Below the pieces are notes generated by a model. It did not search any database, was not told the DNA's origin, and was given only the letters and a program-made list of their open reading frames with translations. A stretch of 64,000 bases of DNA, from positions 4,574,084 to 4,638,083 of the forward strand of contig NC_087072.1 in assembly GCF_026151205.1 (NCBI RefSeq), given 5' to 3'. Both the position numbers and the translations under genes were made by a program. Position 1 is the first letter of the stretch; each line of letters opens with the position of its first letter. The stretch comes from Bolinopsis microptera. Taxonomy: Eukaryota > Ctenophora > Tentaculata > Lobata > Bolinopsidae. Positions 22,801 to 32,566 of this stretch are shown here, in pieces.

Positions 22801-23464
22801 GCGTGACGGCAGAGTGGGGGGTCCTGACGCTGCCTGGCGAGGTGGCGTATGTCATGGGGGAGGAGAGGTCTATTTCAGAGGAGGGAGGTATGTTGTTAGC
22901 GGCAGGGCTGGTGCCGGGGTCTTGGTTTGGTCTGCGGCGTTGAGAGTTGGGTTCACTTGAGGAGGGTGTGCGAGGATCTGAAGAGTAATCAATTAAAACA
23001 CAAATATTTTTTAAGCGATTTTTATTTTGATAAATAGCTTGAATGACTTTCTTCTGAATTTTAACTTTAATAAGTCATGTTAACCTACATATCGAGTTTG
23101 TATAATTAAAGGTTCTTTAAAAAAAGAGTAGATCAAGCTTACCATTTGGTCGATTTCTTTTCGGGGCAGAGTGTAGTGGCGAAGGAAGGGGAGAAGTAAC
23201 AGGGAAGGGAGAAGTAGCAGGGAAGGGAGAAGAAGGATGAAATGGCGAAGTTGCAGGTAAGGGTGAGGTGAAGGGGTTGGGAGTCTGAGGAGTTGCTCCA
23301 GATGGAGTCCGAGGAGTTTGACTGGCAGGGTTCTGAGATGAGGCCTGGTCAGTTTGAGGAGTGGGTGGTATTGCTGACAGAGACTCGGAGTCAGTTTGTT
23401 GGGACGAGGGACGATCCCCAGCCTCTTCTTGAGAGGAGTCCATGTCTTTCCTAAAGTTGAACAT
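9972..23464 (-). CDS. MCM4: DNA replication licensing factor MCM4, 15 exons
   Basis: MCM4 is a subunit of the MCM2-7 helicase that opens replication origins. Exons read from splice consensus (5' to 3' on minus): 23143-23464, 22550-22977, 22026-22205, 21687-21813, 21338-21508, 20947-21154, 20670-20797, 20375-20512, 19764-19907, 19288-19534, 18984-19101, 18496-18595, 18033-18221, 10288-10457, 9972-10061. They sum to 2760 nt, exactly 920 codons with the stop, and every junction keeps frame. Visible hallmarks are a Ser/Thr/Pro-rich N tail, [17 protein letters not shown] with its CxxC zinc-ribbon pairs, Walker A GDPGTSKSQ, Walker [10 protein letters not shown], the arginine finger LLSRFDL and the C-terminal winged helix. 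The start could instead be Met at 23443. The penultimate intron (10458-18032) is 7.6 kb and holds nested transposons. A (TG)n tract lies at 18264-18283 and a 14-bp minisatellite at 20041-20124, both in introns. Confidence 0.96.
10883..10915. repeat. Perfect 16-bp palindrome in an MCM4 intron
   Basis: CTTGATGGTAATATGG, one A, then its exact reverse complement. It is immediately followed by a second perfect hairpin at 10926-10988. Confidence 0.75.
10926..10988. repeat. 63-bp hairpin with 19-bp perfect stem
   Basis: TTTTCTACTAAACCATACC pairs perfectly with the end of the interval, and an inner CCATATT/AATATGG pair extends the fold. It may be a tiny MITE or a structured RNA. No target duplication was recognised. 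Confidence 0.7.
11328..11886 (+). pseudogene. LINE endonuclease domain, 5' part
   Basis: This is the apurinic-type endonuclease of a CR1/jockey-like non-LTR retrotransposon, which nicks target DNA for target-primed reverse transcription. The frame shows NPGPG, then [10 protein letters not shown] (first catalytic Asn), DIVILNETW (catalytic Glu), an RFRKNGGGV loop and ISTFYRV. It is cut after KHVL by the insertion starting at 11887 and resumes in frame at 13913. The 5' end is probably truncated; no ORF1 lies upstream. The element sits in sense orientation to the window, antisense to MCM4, inside its large intron. Confidence 0.85.
11887..13908. mobile_element. 2.0-kb TTAA-flanked DNA transposon, non-autonomous
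   Basis: The element is bracketed by TTAA at 11883-11886 and 13909-13912. Removing it and one TTAA restores an uninterrupted LINE reading frame (HVL followed by IGDMN). The ends AG(T/G)ACCAGTTAACTGAAAAA are inverted repeats. The similarity extends imperfectly for about 190 bp (shared TGTGACAAA, ACGCGTGT, GACGTCA and AAAGTCCCT in mirrored order). No transposase frame is present. TTAA duplication is typical of piggyBac or Kolobok elements; the class is inferred. The interior holds diverged repeats with CTTACTTTTCGA and GGGGAAAAAC (13320-13700). Confidence 0.85.
13913..16277 (+). pseudogene. LINE endonuclease C-part and reverse transcriptase
   Basis: It continues the LINE after the TTAA insertion. 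The endonuclease end shows [10 protein letters not shown], then NVLDLLFTN and LSDHFGI. The reverse transcriptase has [53 protein letters not shown] and YTDDTKIW (the usual YADD/FADD box with Thr for Ala, both Asp kept). Two frame breaks show: one near 14170-14215 where overlapping frames meet, another near 15985 where the frame shifts before [12 protein letters not shown]. It runs on to LWNALPA, where a hAT element interrupts it. The family is CR1/jockey-like by motif order. Confidence 0.88.
16286..17139. mobile_element. hAT MITE with CCCGGT palindrome arrays, inserted in the LINE
   Basis: This 854-bp element is flanked by the perfect 8-bp duplication ACTGCCAG (16278-16285 and 17140-17147). 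The terminal inverted repeat is CAG(A/T)G(C/G)TCGACCGGGATC, with the CAG start typical of hAT. Excision in silico joins LWNALPA to [11 protein letters not shown] in frame, the normal LINE C terminus. Both subterminal regions carry arrays of CCCGGT/CCGGGA palindromes. The centre contains a (GA)n microsatellite (about 16763-16860). No transposase is present. Confidence 0.92.
17148..17795 (+). pseudogene. LINE C terminus, 3' UTR and poly(A) tract
   Basis: After the hAT element the LINE frame continues as [17 protein letters not shown] and stops near 17236. The following 3' region includes a (TA)n tract (about 17250-17290) and ends around an A-run at about 17782-17795. That A-run is the plausible 3' end of the insertion into the MCM4 intron. 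The exact target duplication was not identified. Confidence 0.65.
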
Positions 23465-23786
23465 TTCGTATTTGAATTTGGATCTTACTACCGTGCTGAT
23501 AATTCAGATAATATTTCGAAAGAAATCAAAAGAAAAACACCAATTAAATCGGATTAAAAGATGAAACTTTCACATCAACAAAGATCAAATCTTTAATATA
23601 ATATTTCCCATAATTCATTCAAGTAAAATATATCATAACAAAGAGTCAAAGAATTTCAAAATGTTTAAGCAGAAAATTATACTCAGAAATCTACAAATAT
23701 AAAACATGCGAAAGTTTGTTTAACTAAACGAACAACTGAAGAACAAATCATAACATCTAAAAACAAATCTTTAAACCTGGCCAAAT

Positions 23787-24533
23787 TCAGGGATAACAAA
23801 GTGTATCCTGCTCGATGGGGGCATCACAAACACCACACTTTTCTCCCAAACAGTAATGACAATGAAGATGTCCACATCCTGTCCACACAACATTAACAGC
23901 TCTCTGATCACATTCCCCACAGAGGCCACTCTGTTGGGTCCTCCTCATCTTCACCACTCTCCTGTACAGCCAGGATCTCCAGATTAGAGGGAGGGAGCAG
24001 TGGAGGAGTTGGGTTAGAGATCTGATCAGGTGTTTCTCAAACAGGAAGTAGTAATCAGGCAGGTCAGGAAGTGTGTCGGTAGATTCAGAGTCCGCTGCTG
24101 GTGGGGTTGATAGATACTTGGTATCTAGAGCTCTGTCACACAACCTTCTGTAATCACCCTTCTGTAAGAACTGTAGGTAGTTCCATATCTCAGCTAGGGA
24201 AAGTATCGTCTGGAAAGTCTGGTACCGAGAGGAATCACCACTTAAATTATTAAAGAGAAACTTTTTATAAACCCATTGTTTGTCCCGCATGTAAGGTAGC
24301 AACAACTCACTCAGAGCAGATGATAGCTCTGATGAAGTGGTGGTGACAGTGGCTGCAGCACTCCGGTATGCTGGCAGCCTGCCCAGCCACAGAATAATGT
24401 TCACAAGGTCAGGGACATAGTTAGTCTGATAGAAACAGAGGGAGAGAGCAGAGCTAAGATCAGTGGAGATGGTGTTGATAACGCTGTGTTGGGTTGTCAG
24501 GTGGTTGTCAAGAGACAACCGGGAGAGCGCCAT
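23787..24533 (-). CDS. PEX2: Peroxisome biogenesis factor 2-like RING protein
   Basis: PEX2 is a membrane RING ubiquitin ligase that, with PEX10 and PEX12, monoubiquitinates the PEX5 import receptor on peroxisomes. The gene is a single exon of 248 codons. Residues ~113-140 (IWNYLQFLQKGDYRRLCDRAL) resemble the conserved INFLIFLQRGKF.TL.ERLL segment of PEX2, followed by the FEKHLIRSL..LLHCSLPLI helix. The C terminus (205-237) is a C3HC4 RING: CGEC, then CGHLHCHYC, then CGVC. At 248 residues it is shorter than the ~300 of vertebrate PEX2. PEX10 and PEX12 are alternatives, but the pre-RING helix fits PEX2 best. It lies 322 bp upstream of the MCM4 start, on the same strand. Confidence 0.8.
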   Translation of the reverse strand: MALSRLSLDNHLTTQHSVINTISTDLSSALSLCFYQTNYVPDLVNIILWLGRLPAYRSAAATVTTTSSELSSALSELLLPYMRDKQWVYKKFLFNNLSGDSSRYQTFQTILSLAEIWNYLQFLQKGDYRRLCDRALDTKYLSTPPAADSESTDTLPDLPDYYFLFEKHLIRSLTQLLHCSLPLIWRSWLYRRVVKMRRTQQSGLCGECDQRAVNVVWTGCGHLHCHYCLGEKCGVCDAPIEQDTLCYP

Positions 24534-24940
24534 TGCCTTACTCTCAGTCTACCATCCCAGTTTCTTCTATCCTTCCTGAATTTTAGGATTGTTATCTGGT
24601 AACAAGTACTTTTTAATGTAGATCATTGTTATCGAGGAAAAAAGGAGAATTTAGGAATGGTCATTATAGAATGAAACGTTTATAAGTTTATAATGACGTT
24701 TAATTATAATGGCTTTAAGACAGAAAAATTACTCTGTGCTGTGGTGAGAACTACTATTTATTGAAAAGGTATTTACAAGATAGCTTATTATAATACAAAA
24801 AGATAAATACAAAGTTCAAATTACAATTCGGTCAACCCTCATTACAAAGTCAAACTTAAAATATTGCATACAATACTAATACCATAGGTATTATGTCAGA
24901 AATAAAATTATGCTGGAGTCAGGGAAAATAACAGATAATT

Positions 24941-26851
24941 TCACGGTGACATAGAGCACTTTACAAGCCATTTCTCTTGAGTCTGCTCGATATTCCTGTC
25001 CCCTACTGTGACCCAGGGTACCAAGAACTGGGCGGGCTGGTCAGAGTGAATGTGTATCATTCTCTTTATTGCTGGACACTTCTTCATAGCCCCCTGAACC
25101 TTGTCTTCCGACCTTTTGATTCGATCTAGAATATTCTCTGAGGTGAAATTATCAAAGTCATGAAGAGCTTCCCTCAAGGCTTGGAACACATTCGCGCTGT
25201 CTGGAACGTCAGTTTTGTGGCGTCTGTTGATATTGTTCTGGATGCATGTTGATAAGGCTTCTTTGTGCGAGACGGAGATCAGATCAGATACATGATGAAA
25301 GAAAGATTCGGAATCGAGATGTAGAGGCAAAGAAGTGCTTGAAAGAAGTTTTTGATAATTTGGACTTCTGCTGAACTGATAAATGGACAGGTCTGAGACT
25401 GGGGAGGATCCAGACGGTATTGGTGACAAATATAGTCGGTCAAGAGGCACGTTGATAAGAGTGGAACTTAGGACCTGAGGGTAGTTTTTAATAGATTCTA
25501 AACGTGGCGAAAATATTTCATCGATAGGCTGTAACTTCTCTGTGATTAGTTGCTTTATCACAGCCGTTTGAGAGTCCAATGCTACTTTCAAAGATCCCGT
25601 TTGACTGACTAAAGATTTTATAACTCCTTGTTTCTTTTCTCGATTCTTTTTGAAGTCGATAATCGATCTGTGGGTCTTTAAAGTTTGGACCTTTTCCTTG
25701 GTTGAACGATCTTTTTCATCTTGCAATCTCTTTATTTCATTTTTGATTGAAAGTTCTTTGGATTCCAACTCTTTTTCTCTCAATTTGAACTTTAATAAGG
25801 CACTCAAAGCAGACTTCTCCTCCCTTGCCCAAGGCAGCATTTGAACTTTTCTTTCAACTTCTGTGTTTAGAATATCAAGAGTTTTTCCTAATTCTCGTGA
25901 TTTATTTCGACAGTTCAACATCTCTATCCATTCTTTGCTAACTTTGTTTTGTAATGCGATAGCATGTGTTTCTAAGTCTTTCTCTGAATCAGAATAGTCA
26001 TTTTTGCTGACTAAGCTTCCATCGACGAGCTCAAAGTCCAGACTTTTCAAATCTTTCTCAATGCTCATTGACTCTGAATGACCTTGAAGCGAGTTTGATT
26101 CTTCAGTTGTTATTGCTGTGAGGGCAGCTAAAATTTCTTCAGGGGAGAACTCTGTGTGAATTTTGGCGGCAGCTTCCCAAACTTTACCTTTCAGGATGTG
26201 GTCCTCAGTTGCGTCAGAATCAGAAACATGGAGTTCTAAATAGTCTCGAACCTGGCCCAAAATAGAGCTGATTGCCCTGGAACACTCAGATTCGATTGCC
26301 CCACAATTTCCCGACATCAGTATTGGTGAGAGATTTCCTTCTGATAAGTTATTTCTTCTCGTTGTGGCAGTTTGCAAAGAATTGCCAATTTCCCCAAATT
26401 TTGATTGAACAGCACTGCAATGACCTGTGAGGGACTTCTGAAGAATTTCTTTCATAGTACTGGTCGAGAGTTGATCCAACTTCTCTGTTTTAGAGTTTGC
26501 ATCGAGTTGCATTTTGGTTTTCAGTGAAATCATGCTCGAGTGAGTTTGTGATGATCTAGCTTTTGACGCAGCAATCTGAGCTAAGAGGTCTTGTTTTTTC
26601 TGCTGCAACTGGTTAACGTCTTCTTTTGTCTTATTATAATCCTGTTTCCTCTGAAACCCTGCCAGCTTAGACCTAATTAGTTTGATATCATCGCCTGGCA
26701 GGACCAACTTTTGAATGAGTCTCCAGAATTCTGCATTGCGGCTGTTTTTCGTCACTACTTTCAATTCTGTGTCCGTAATACGGTAGCCGAGAAGGTTGCA
26801 CCATTTTCGAAGATTAGCATGGAGAACTTCTTGCTCTTTTCTTGTAGCCAT
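24941..26851 (-). CDS. HAUS5: Augmin complex subunit HAUS5
   Basis: HAUS5 is one of eight augmin subunits that recruit the gamma-tubulin ring complex to spindle microtubules for branched nucleation. The single-exon protein (636 residues) starts MATRKEQ. Its N-terminal region reads FWRLIQKLVLPGDDIKLIRS and then KLAGFQ, matching the W.YI...P..TV..IRGNL signature of HAUS5. Long coiled coils follow (about 65-115, 345-440) with Lys/Glu heptads. The length is close to that of vertebrate HAUS5. Identification rests on the N-terminal signature plus architecture; no single catalytic motif exists for this family. The upstream sequence CTTATTCAG ends 3 nt before the ATG, so a 5'UTR intron or trans-splice site is likely. 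Confidence 0.78.
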   Translation of the reverse strand: MATRKEQEVLHANLRKWCNLLGYRITDTELKVVTKNSRNAEFWRLIQKLVLPGDDIKLIRSKLAGFQRKQDYNKTKEDVNQLQQKKQDLLAQIAASKARSSQTHSSMISLKTKMQLDANSKTEKLDQLSTSTMKEILQKSLTGHCSAVQSKFGEIGNSLQTATTRRNNLSEGNLSPILMSGNCGAIESECSRAISSILGQVRDYLELHVSDSDATEDHILKGKVWEAAAKIHTEFSPEEILAALTAITTEESNSLQGHSESMSIEKDLKSLDFELVDGSLVSKNDYSDSEKDLETHAIALQNKVSKEWIEMLNCRNKSRELGKTLDILNTEVERKVQMLPWAREEKSALSALLKFKLREKELESKELSIKNEIKRLQDEKDRSTKEKVQTLKTHRSIIDFKKNREKKQGVIKSLVSQTGSLKVALDSQTAVIKQLITEKLQPIDEIFSPRLESIKNYPQVLSSTLINVPLDRLYLSPIPSGSSPVSDLSIYQFSRSPNYQKLLSSTSLPLHLDSESFFHHVSDLISVSHKEALSTCIQNNINRRHKTDVPDSANVFQALREALHDFDNFTSENILDRIKRSEDKVQGAMKKCPAIKRMIHIHSDQPAQFLVPWVTVGDRNIEQTQEKWLVKCSMSP

Positions 26852-27334
26852 TCACTGAATAAGAAAGTGTTACGGTTAAAAGCTACTCTAAGTATGCCAA
26901 GCGAATTTAATAAATTAATACACTGTAACTCTGAATATAATTGTCATTTAGTGAACTTTGCAAGAAAACTACAGTTATGGCTTGTCTAATTTCGTTAGCT
27001 CCTAAGTTAAAGTACTGCACCATGTACAGAAAACTATAACTTGATCTGTTTAGTCATAACTATAAAATGTAACCAGAAATACGTACAGATCTAATTAATA
27101 AATTAGTTTCATCAAAACTGAACGGACTATAAATTATATAACAATCGTTCCATTAGTTATACAGAAGGAATCTTTAGTACAGTTACCAGACTACAGATTT
27201 GCAACGGACAAAGATAAAACATATAATATATACAGTCCCTATCACAAAACGATAACAAAATCAACATATCTAATATCTATACCTCTCCAAAAATAAATTA
27301 ATAAATCGAAAAACTATAATTCAAACTATCTACC

Positions 27335-29872
27335 CTATCCGTCGACTATTAGATTCTTCTTCTTTAATTTAGAGAGAACAGAACTAGCCTCATTCCTGGC
27401 TCTATTTGCTCGCAAAGTATCTCCTAACATCAGATGACCAATACTCACAACATTTAGAGCTCTTGCGTATTCAGGATTTTCTGTACCTACCTGATTTTTG
27501 TAGCCTTCGATAGCTCCCTGCAGGTACTTTATCCCAATTGATGTCTTACCCTGAAGTAGCATAACCTGGCCGAAATCTGTTAAAATTGGCCCTAGAACGT
27601 CTTGATCTCCAGGCCTCACAGAATTCACAGCTTTTTCGAGATACTTTTCAGCTGAGTCATGATCTTCCAGCTCGCAACACACTTGTGCCATAGTCCTGTT
27701 TAAAGCTAGAGAATCAGCAAATCTCACTGCCTCTTCAAGTAGTTCTTTTGCTTCTGTGTCCCTTGAGTTGTTGTGTAACCAGACAGCATATCGATGCAAG
27801 GCAGAGGCATGGGAGGGCCCCTTCAAATCTTGATCTCGAGCTTTCGACAAAGCACTTTTAAACTCTGTCTCCATGTCACTACCTCCCAATTCAGACTTCA
27901 GATGAAGACTACAGGTCTCTGCTAAGCCACTGAACATCGGAGGAAGGTTGCCAGCTAGTGCTGATAAATGACCATGTAGTATGATAGATTCCATGGTTCC
28001 CCGGACAGTGTTGGGTATCGTCACATCCACGAAGGCCATTACAGATTTCAGTACTTGTTTGTGGTGAAGATCACTGTATTCTGAGAGGTTAGCGTGTGAT
28101 ATCGGAGAGGCTTTGTAGACTAGAACTGAGTTGTGTATCTCAGGAATCTTGGGATGGATTTCAGACTTTTCTGTATTTTTTGGGTCCAGATGCACTTTCG
28201 ATTTTCCCAAGACATCTTGTCGACTTTTTATCGTCTGTTCTACCTTGTTGAATGAATATATTTTTGCCATCCAGGTGCGCTTGTATCTCTCTTCTAGCTC
28301 ACATACAAGGGCAGCTTCAAGAAGATGTGCAGTGAAGTCTGTGTGAATAAATCGAAGAGTTTTGTGAATGTCTTCATCTATGTTAAATACAGCTACGTGG
28401 CCCCCATATTCAGGATCATACTTCAATAAAGGACAATCTCTTAACATTTTTAACTCTTCATCATCCGGCATCTCCATGGGTTTCGGCCAAATAATTTCTT
28501 TAATTTCCTCCATCTGCTCCATGATACCTCTGCTGGGATCCATACCAAGAGATTCCAGACCCTCGTGCCGTTTTCTGTCGAAATAGGACAAAGTGCTAGG
28601 GTCAATTGGAGCTTTGGTTTCCTCTTCAACTGTGTCCACAAGATCGACTTTTCTTTGAGGGCTCATAGACAATCGATAACGAGAAAACCCGGGTACAGCA
28701 TCCAAGAATGAATCATACATGTTAGTATCCAAATGATGCTTGATGTACTTGTAGGGAACAGGAACATCGATCGGCAGCTTAGCCACAAAATCCAAAGCAA
28801 GCAATAACTTGGGCTTTTCAAGGGCAATCACCGAACAGTATAATTTTATTACATCCTCCGCTGGTTTGGTCGATTTTGATAGAAGGTCACAAAGCTTTTG
28901 GAAGCTGAAATCAATGCCACTGTCTTGTTCCATCTTGATGCACTGAGCAGCAGCTACAATGGATCTTAAGTCATGACCAAACATTTTGTGAAGGACGCTA
29001 GAGTCAAAAACTTCATCAGCAGGAGCGGCAGCAAAGAAAGCTTTCTCAGCAGTGGCACGGGGGATTAGAGAGGTGAGAGAAAAGTTTTTACAACCTTTTA
29101 TCGGAGTATCTGATGTAATTATTATTTGACCATCACCCCACTTTTCGTATCCTGACAACAATTCAGACAGATTTAAATCTGAGGAAGCGTTTTCAAATAC
29201 TAGCAACCAACGAGACTGTTTTTCAAGTCCAGTGCTGATCCCCTGAACAAGATTGTGGCTTTCTGAGGCACCATCAGTTCCTTTCTTTTGTTTCAATTTA
29301 TTATTGAGAGAAGTTAAAGAATGAGCTAACGTCTGACTATTCCTAGCGTCTAAAGTAAAAACCTGACAATTTCGTCTGTTGGACAATTTGTGAAGTTTAA
29401 AGTACAAATGTGGGCCTTCCTGAAGAAAATGTTCTGAATACTGTCGTATAAATTCTGTTTTACCGCATCCTTTTGGACCGTGTATGTTAACCATTTCAGT
29501 CCTAGCCTGGAAAATCTGCTTTTCACTTTTAATATCCTGAAACACTGACAAAGGGTAGGTGAAGACATCGTGAGCTGGTTTCTGGGGGAGAACATTGAGG
29601 ATGATCTGATCTTGAGCGATGGCTTGCTCGGCGACTATCACGATAACAGTCATGACTCCCATGATAACGATGAGAACCCGAGTATATCCAGATATATTGC
29701 TTCTGACTCCATGTATCACCTTGGTGATGACACCTTTGGGAACGGAGCTGAAACAGCGGCGGGGAACATCTCTCTGGCATATCTTTAGGTTGCGACACAC
29801 CACAGACTTGTTCCTAAGTTGAAGGGTAGAGTTTCGAAATATTCGACATCTTCCTACAGCTCGTATAATCAT
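27335..29872 (-). CDS. Membrane-anchored P-loop STAND-like NTPase with C-terminal TPRs, probably mitochondrial
   Basis: I do not recognise an orthologue. The 845-residue protein opens with an Arg-rich segment that has few acidic residues (VGRCRIFRNS, QRDVPRRCFSS), like a mitochondrial presequence. A hydrophobic helix follows at ~66-82 (VLIVIMGVMTVIVIVA). The nucleotide-binding part has Walker A GPKGCGKT (~132-139), a Walker B-like WLLVFENA (~222-229) and a sensor-like IIITSD (~250-255). That spacing fits NB-ARC/STAND ATPases rather than kinases or AAA proteins. Residues ~690-840 contain helical TPR-like repeats (LHRYAVWLHNN, AEKYLEKAVNS, GIKYLQGAIEGYKN). An acceptor-like TTATTCAG ends 5 nt upstream of the ATG. 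Role is inferred only: a mitochondrial sensor or scaffold switch. Confidence 0.72.
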   Translation of the reverse strand: MIIRAVGRCRIFRNSTLQLRNKSVVCRNLKICQRDVPRRCFSSVPKGVITKVIHGVRSNISGYTRVLIVIMGVMTVIVIVAEQAIAQDQIILNVLPQKPAHDVFTYPLSVFQDIKSEKQIFQARTEMVNIHGPKGCGKTEFIRQYSEHFLQEGPHLYFKLHKLSNRRNCQVFTLDARNSQTLAHSLTSLNNKLKQKKGTDGASESHNLVQGISTGLEKQSRWLLVFENASSDLNLSELLSGYEKWGDGQIIITSDTPIKGCKNFSLTSLIPRATAEKAFFAAAPADEVFDSSVLHKMFGHDLRSIVAAAQCIKMEQDSGIDFSFQKLCDLLSKSTKPAEDVIKLYCSVIALEKPKLLLALDFVAKLPIDVPVPYKYIKHHLDTNMYDSFLDAVPGFSRYRLSMSPQRKVDLVDTVEEETKAPIDPSTLSYFDRKRHEGLESLGMDPSRGIMEQMEEIKEIIWPKPMEMPDDEELKMLRDCPLLKYDPEYGGHVAVFNIDEDIHKTLRFIHTDFTAHLLEAALVCELEERYKRTWMAKIYSFNKVEQTIKSRQDVLGKSKVHLDPKNTEKSEIHPKIPEIHNSVLVYKASPISHANLSEYSDLHHKQVLKSVMAFVDVTIPNTVRGTMESIILHGHLSALAGNLPPMFSGLAETCSLHLKSELGGSDMETEFKSALSKARDQDLKGPSHASALHRYAVWLHNNSRDTEAKELLEEAVRFADSLALNRTMAQVCCELEDHDSAEKYLEKAVNSVRPGDQDVLGPILTDFGQVMLLQGKTSIGIKYLQGAIEGYKNQVGTENPEYARALNVVSIGHLMLGDTLRANRARNEASSVLSKLKKKNLIVDG

Positions 29873-30582
29873 CAAACCTGAATAAAAATAATGATAATTC
29901 GTAAAAAACGCTATGTATAAATAAAATTTATTCTGAATAGAAGTTCCCGAAGTTATATTTGGTTCGATCCGAGATCAACCAATCGGTAATGTTTGAACAA
30001 ATAACCAGTGTTAAATCAGCCAATTATTTTCTGTGCAACACTTTTTGTTCAATTTCATCAATTGTTTGGTAATTCAAATAATAGAGGTGTTCAATTATTA
30101 AAGTGAAAATGGTTATAATGTTAAATATATCAATATATTCATTAGACAAAAACTATAAAAATTTTCAACATTTAAATCAAGCATGTGGCTAGGTGGTCAA
30201 CATCTGCAAACTAAAAATCCGTTTTAGCAGCTCTGCAAATTTAAATGTAACAAAAAATAAATGAGTAAACCAGCATCTGAAACTAAACAACAACTTTCAA
30301 TCACATAGGTGCAGGCAAGATCTGCGGTCAAATTTAAGATAATATGCACCATGCCATGGTGAAACAGATAATACATATTTCGTACTTGGCACTAAGTTGA
30401 ATGTCCATTTAAATCTCTATCATGACCCAAAATACGGCAGGCGGAGGCTATTTAAGGTAAAACAGCGACAAGAAATCTAATTTTCAAACATTTTATTATG
30501 AATAACATCACAAAAATAAAATAGTGAAAAGGCATTACGGTTAAAATAGTTCTGGCTGAGATAATACTTGAAATCATTAAAT

Positions 30583-31687
30583 CTATCTTCTTCCGTAGCT
30601 GCCTGAGCCGTATCTACTTCCGGGGGCGTTGTAGCCCTCCTGAGGTGCCCCATAGCCGCCACTATAACCACGATCATCATAACTACGAGAACCATAGCCG
30701 CTGTCACCTCCATAACCTCCATATCCGCTGCCTCCGCCATATCCGCCACTGCCTGAAAAAAGTTAGGAATTAGCTATTATATAGCAGTTTCAAGACTTTA
30801 GATTCACTGCGAATAAAATGCGAATTTATAAAGCATGATGTGCAACATCTTTATTCTTACGTACGAGCCTACAAAGAAAAAAGAAAATAACAATCTAAAT
30901 TAAATGACATACTCCCATAGCTGCCTCTGGATCCACCATAACCTCCATAACCGCCCCCTCCCCCGGAGCCGCCATATGAACCGGAACCATAAGACGATCT
31001 TCCTCCGTCGTATCCACCACCACCACCACCACCACCACCACTGCTTCCTCGGCCATATCCATCATCATAACCGCCTCCAATATTGTTGTAGTCCACAAAC
31101 CAGAGCATCCTAGCTTGTCTGTCTCCGCAGATGGTCTCAACCATCTCACTCACACAGTTGTCAACCTCCTCATGATCTCCCTCCACTGATACGATCCTCT
31201 CGTCTAACCCTGGAGGTGTGTCTCCTTTTTTGGACGTGTTCACTGCTACAGCATATCTCTCTTTCAACGCTTTGATCGTCTCCCCACCTTTACCGATGAT
31301 TCTTCCAGCGGAGGTATCAGCAACTACCAGCTTCAGAGCTCGTTTCCTCTTCTCGTTTCCCTCCACATCTACTGATTTGGCACTTGGAGGAGGCTTGTCG
31401 TTCCTGATCAGATCTTGGATGTGCTTCACGACTTTCTTGATGGTCTCGCATTCTCCCTGCAAAGTAACCACCCTTTCGTCAGTACCTGGGAATCTTACTT
31501 CTTTTTTAGATACCTGGATGTTAATGCCCATATTTTCTTTAATGCTCTTGATTTCTTTGCCACCGTCACCTATGATGGCGCCAGCACTATAGAAAGGACA
31601 AAGCATTTTAATGATGGTCCCAGAGCGCATTTCTTTTCGTGGGCCATGGTCGGAGTCAGGACCTCGCTTACGATCGCGATCACCCAT
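30583..31687 (-). CDS. Two-KH hnRNP K-like RNA-binding protein, gene 1 (two exons)
   Basis: Exons 30913-31687 and 30583-30752 give 314 residues. KH domains bind short single-stranded C/U-rich RNA or DNA. The first KH contains IKMLCPFYSAGAIIGDGG (loop G40-D-G-G), the second IIGKGGETIKALKERY. Both carry the DERVV..EG strand seen in the two sister genes. The C terminus is a long Gly/Tyr/Ser-rich low-complexity tail, as in many hnRNPs, encoded across the intron. The acidic GDGG loop in KH1 is unusual: the GXXG loop normally contains a basic residue that contacts the nucleic-acid backbone, so this domain may bind weakly. The Met is preceded by ATTAGCAG, 4 nt upstream. Confidence 0.85.
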
Positions 31688-32566
31688 GATGCTGCTAATG
31701 CTAAGAAATAGAGGATTAGAGGGACCTAGGCAGGCAAGTCTAGTACACAACCAGCCCGAGACATAGACAAGCCACGTGCACTAGACAGCTGTGAGCTAAT
31801 TTTAATGAACAAGCGGTATTATTTTGGTTAGTTTGAAAAGCCGAGTAAATTAAATGGCTGGGATATAAACCAGTTCTCTAAAGAAAGTCAGTATTAAAAT
31901 TTTGTGGTTTAAGAAGTTACAACACAGTTATAAATAAAATAATTTTGAGAAACAGCGAGAAATATTCCATTTCAATTCAAACGCAAGATAGTTGCTAATT
32001 TTAGCTGGGGCGCAATTCAATCAGGAAAATCATTTGTAAAACATTTCACAGTAATCATCGTAAAGACATCAATACTTAGCAAGCATTGAGCTTTTCTGTA
32101 AAATTTCAATAAAATAGAATTTAATGTTGCTCCGAAAAATTTAAAGACACGAACAAATACATATTTTGATCAATTTGGGAGAAATTATCGGATATGCAAA
32201 ACAGTATCATGTATGAATGTTGAATAGTAGCAATATTTGCGATGGTATACAAGTATACAATGATATCACTCATCAGTTAAGCGGTCTATAAATTGATATA
32301 CCTTGGCACAACTACTATTATTGATGATTGATATCTGACTTCAAGGGCGATTAAACTCAGACAAAAATATGAGAAATGGCTCTGCTGCTCGTAAATACAA
32401 ATCGTCCAAATATATCGCTGAAAAAGCCAAAGGTAATCAAATGTATAAAGTAAGTAAAATTGACTCCCGCATTTTTTAAGTTTGAAAAACATATAGCAAG
32501 GTATACAATAAGTCTGTAAATTGTCAGTTACCTTCACGAGACAGCAAGCTCAACGACACTCCACAT

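Noticed and set aside
29529-29822. Overlapping frames on both strands within the STAND-like gene
   Set aside because: They have no protein character of their own and are shadows of the 845-residue frame.
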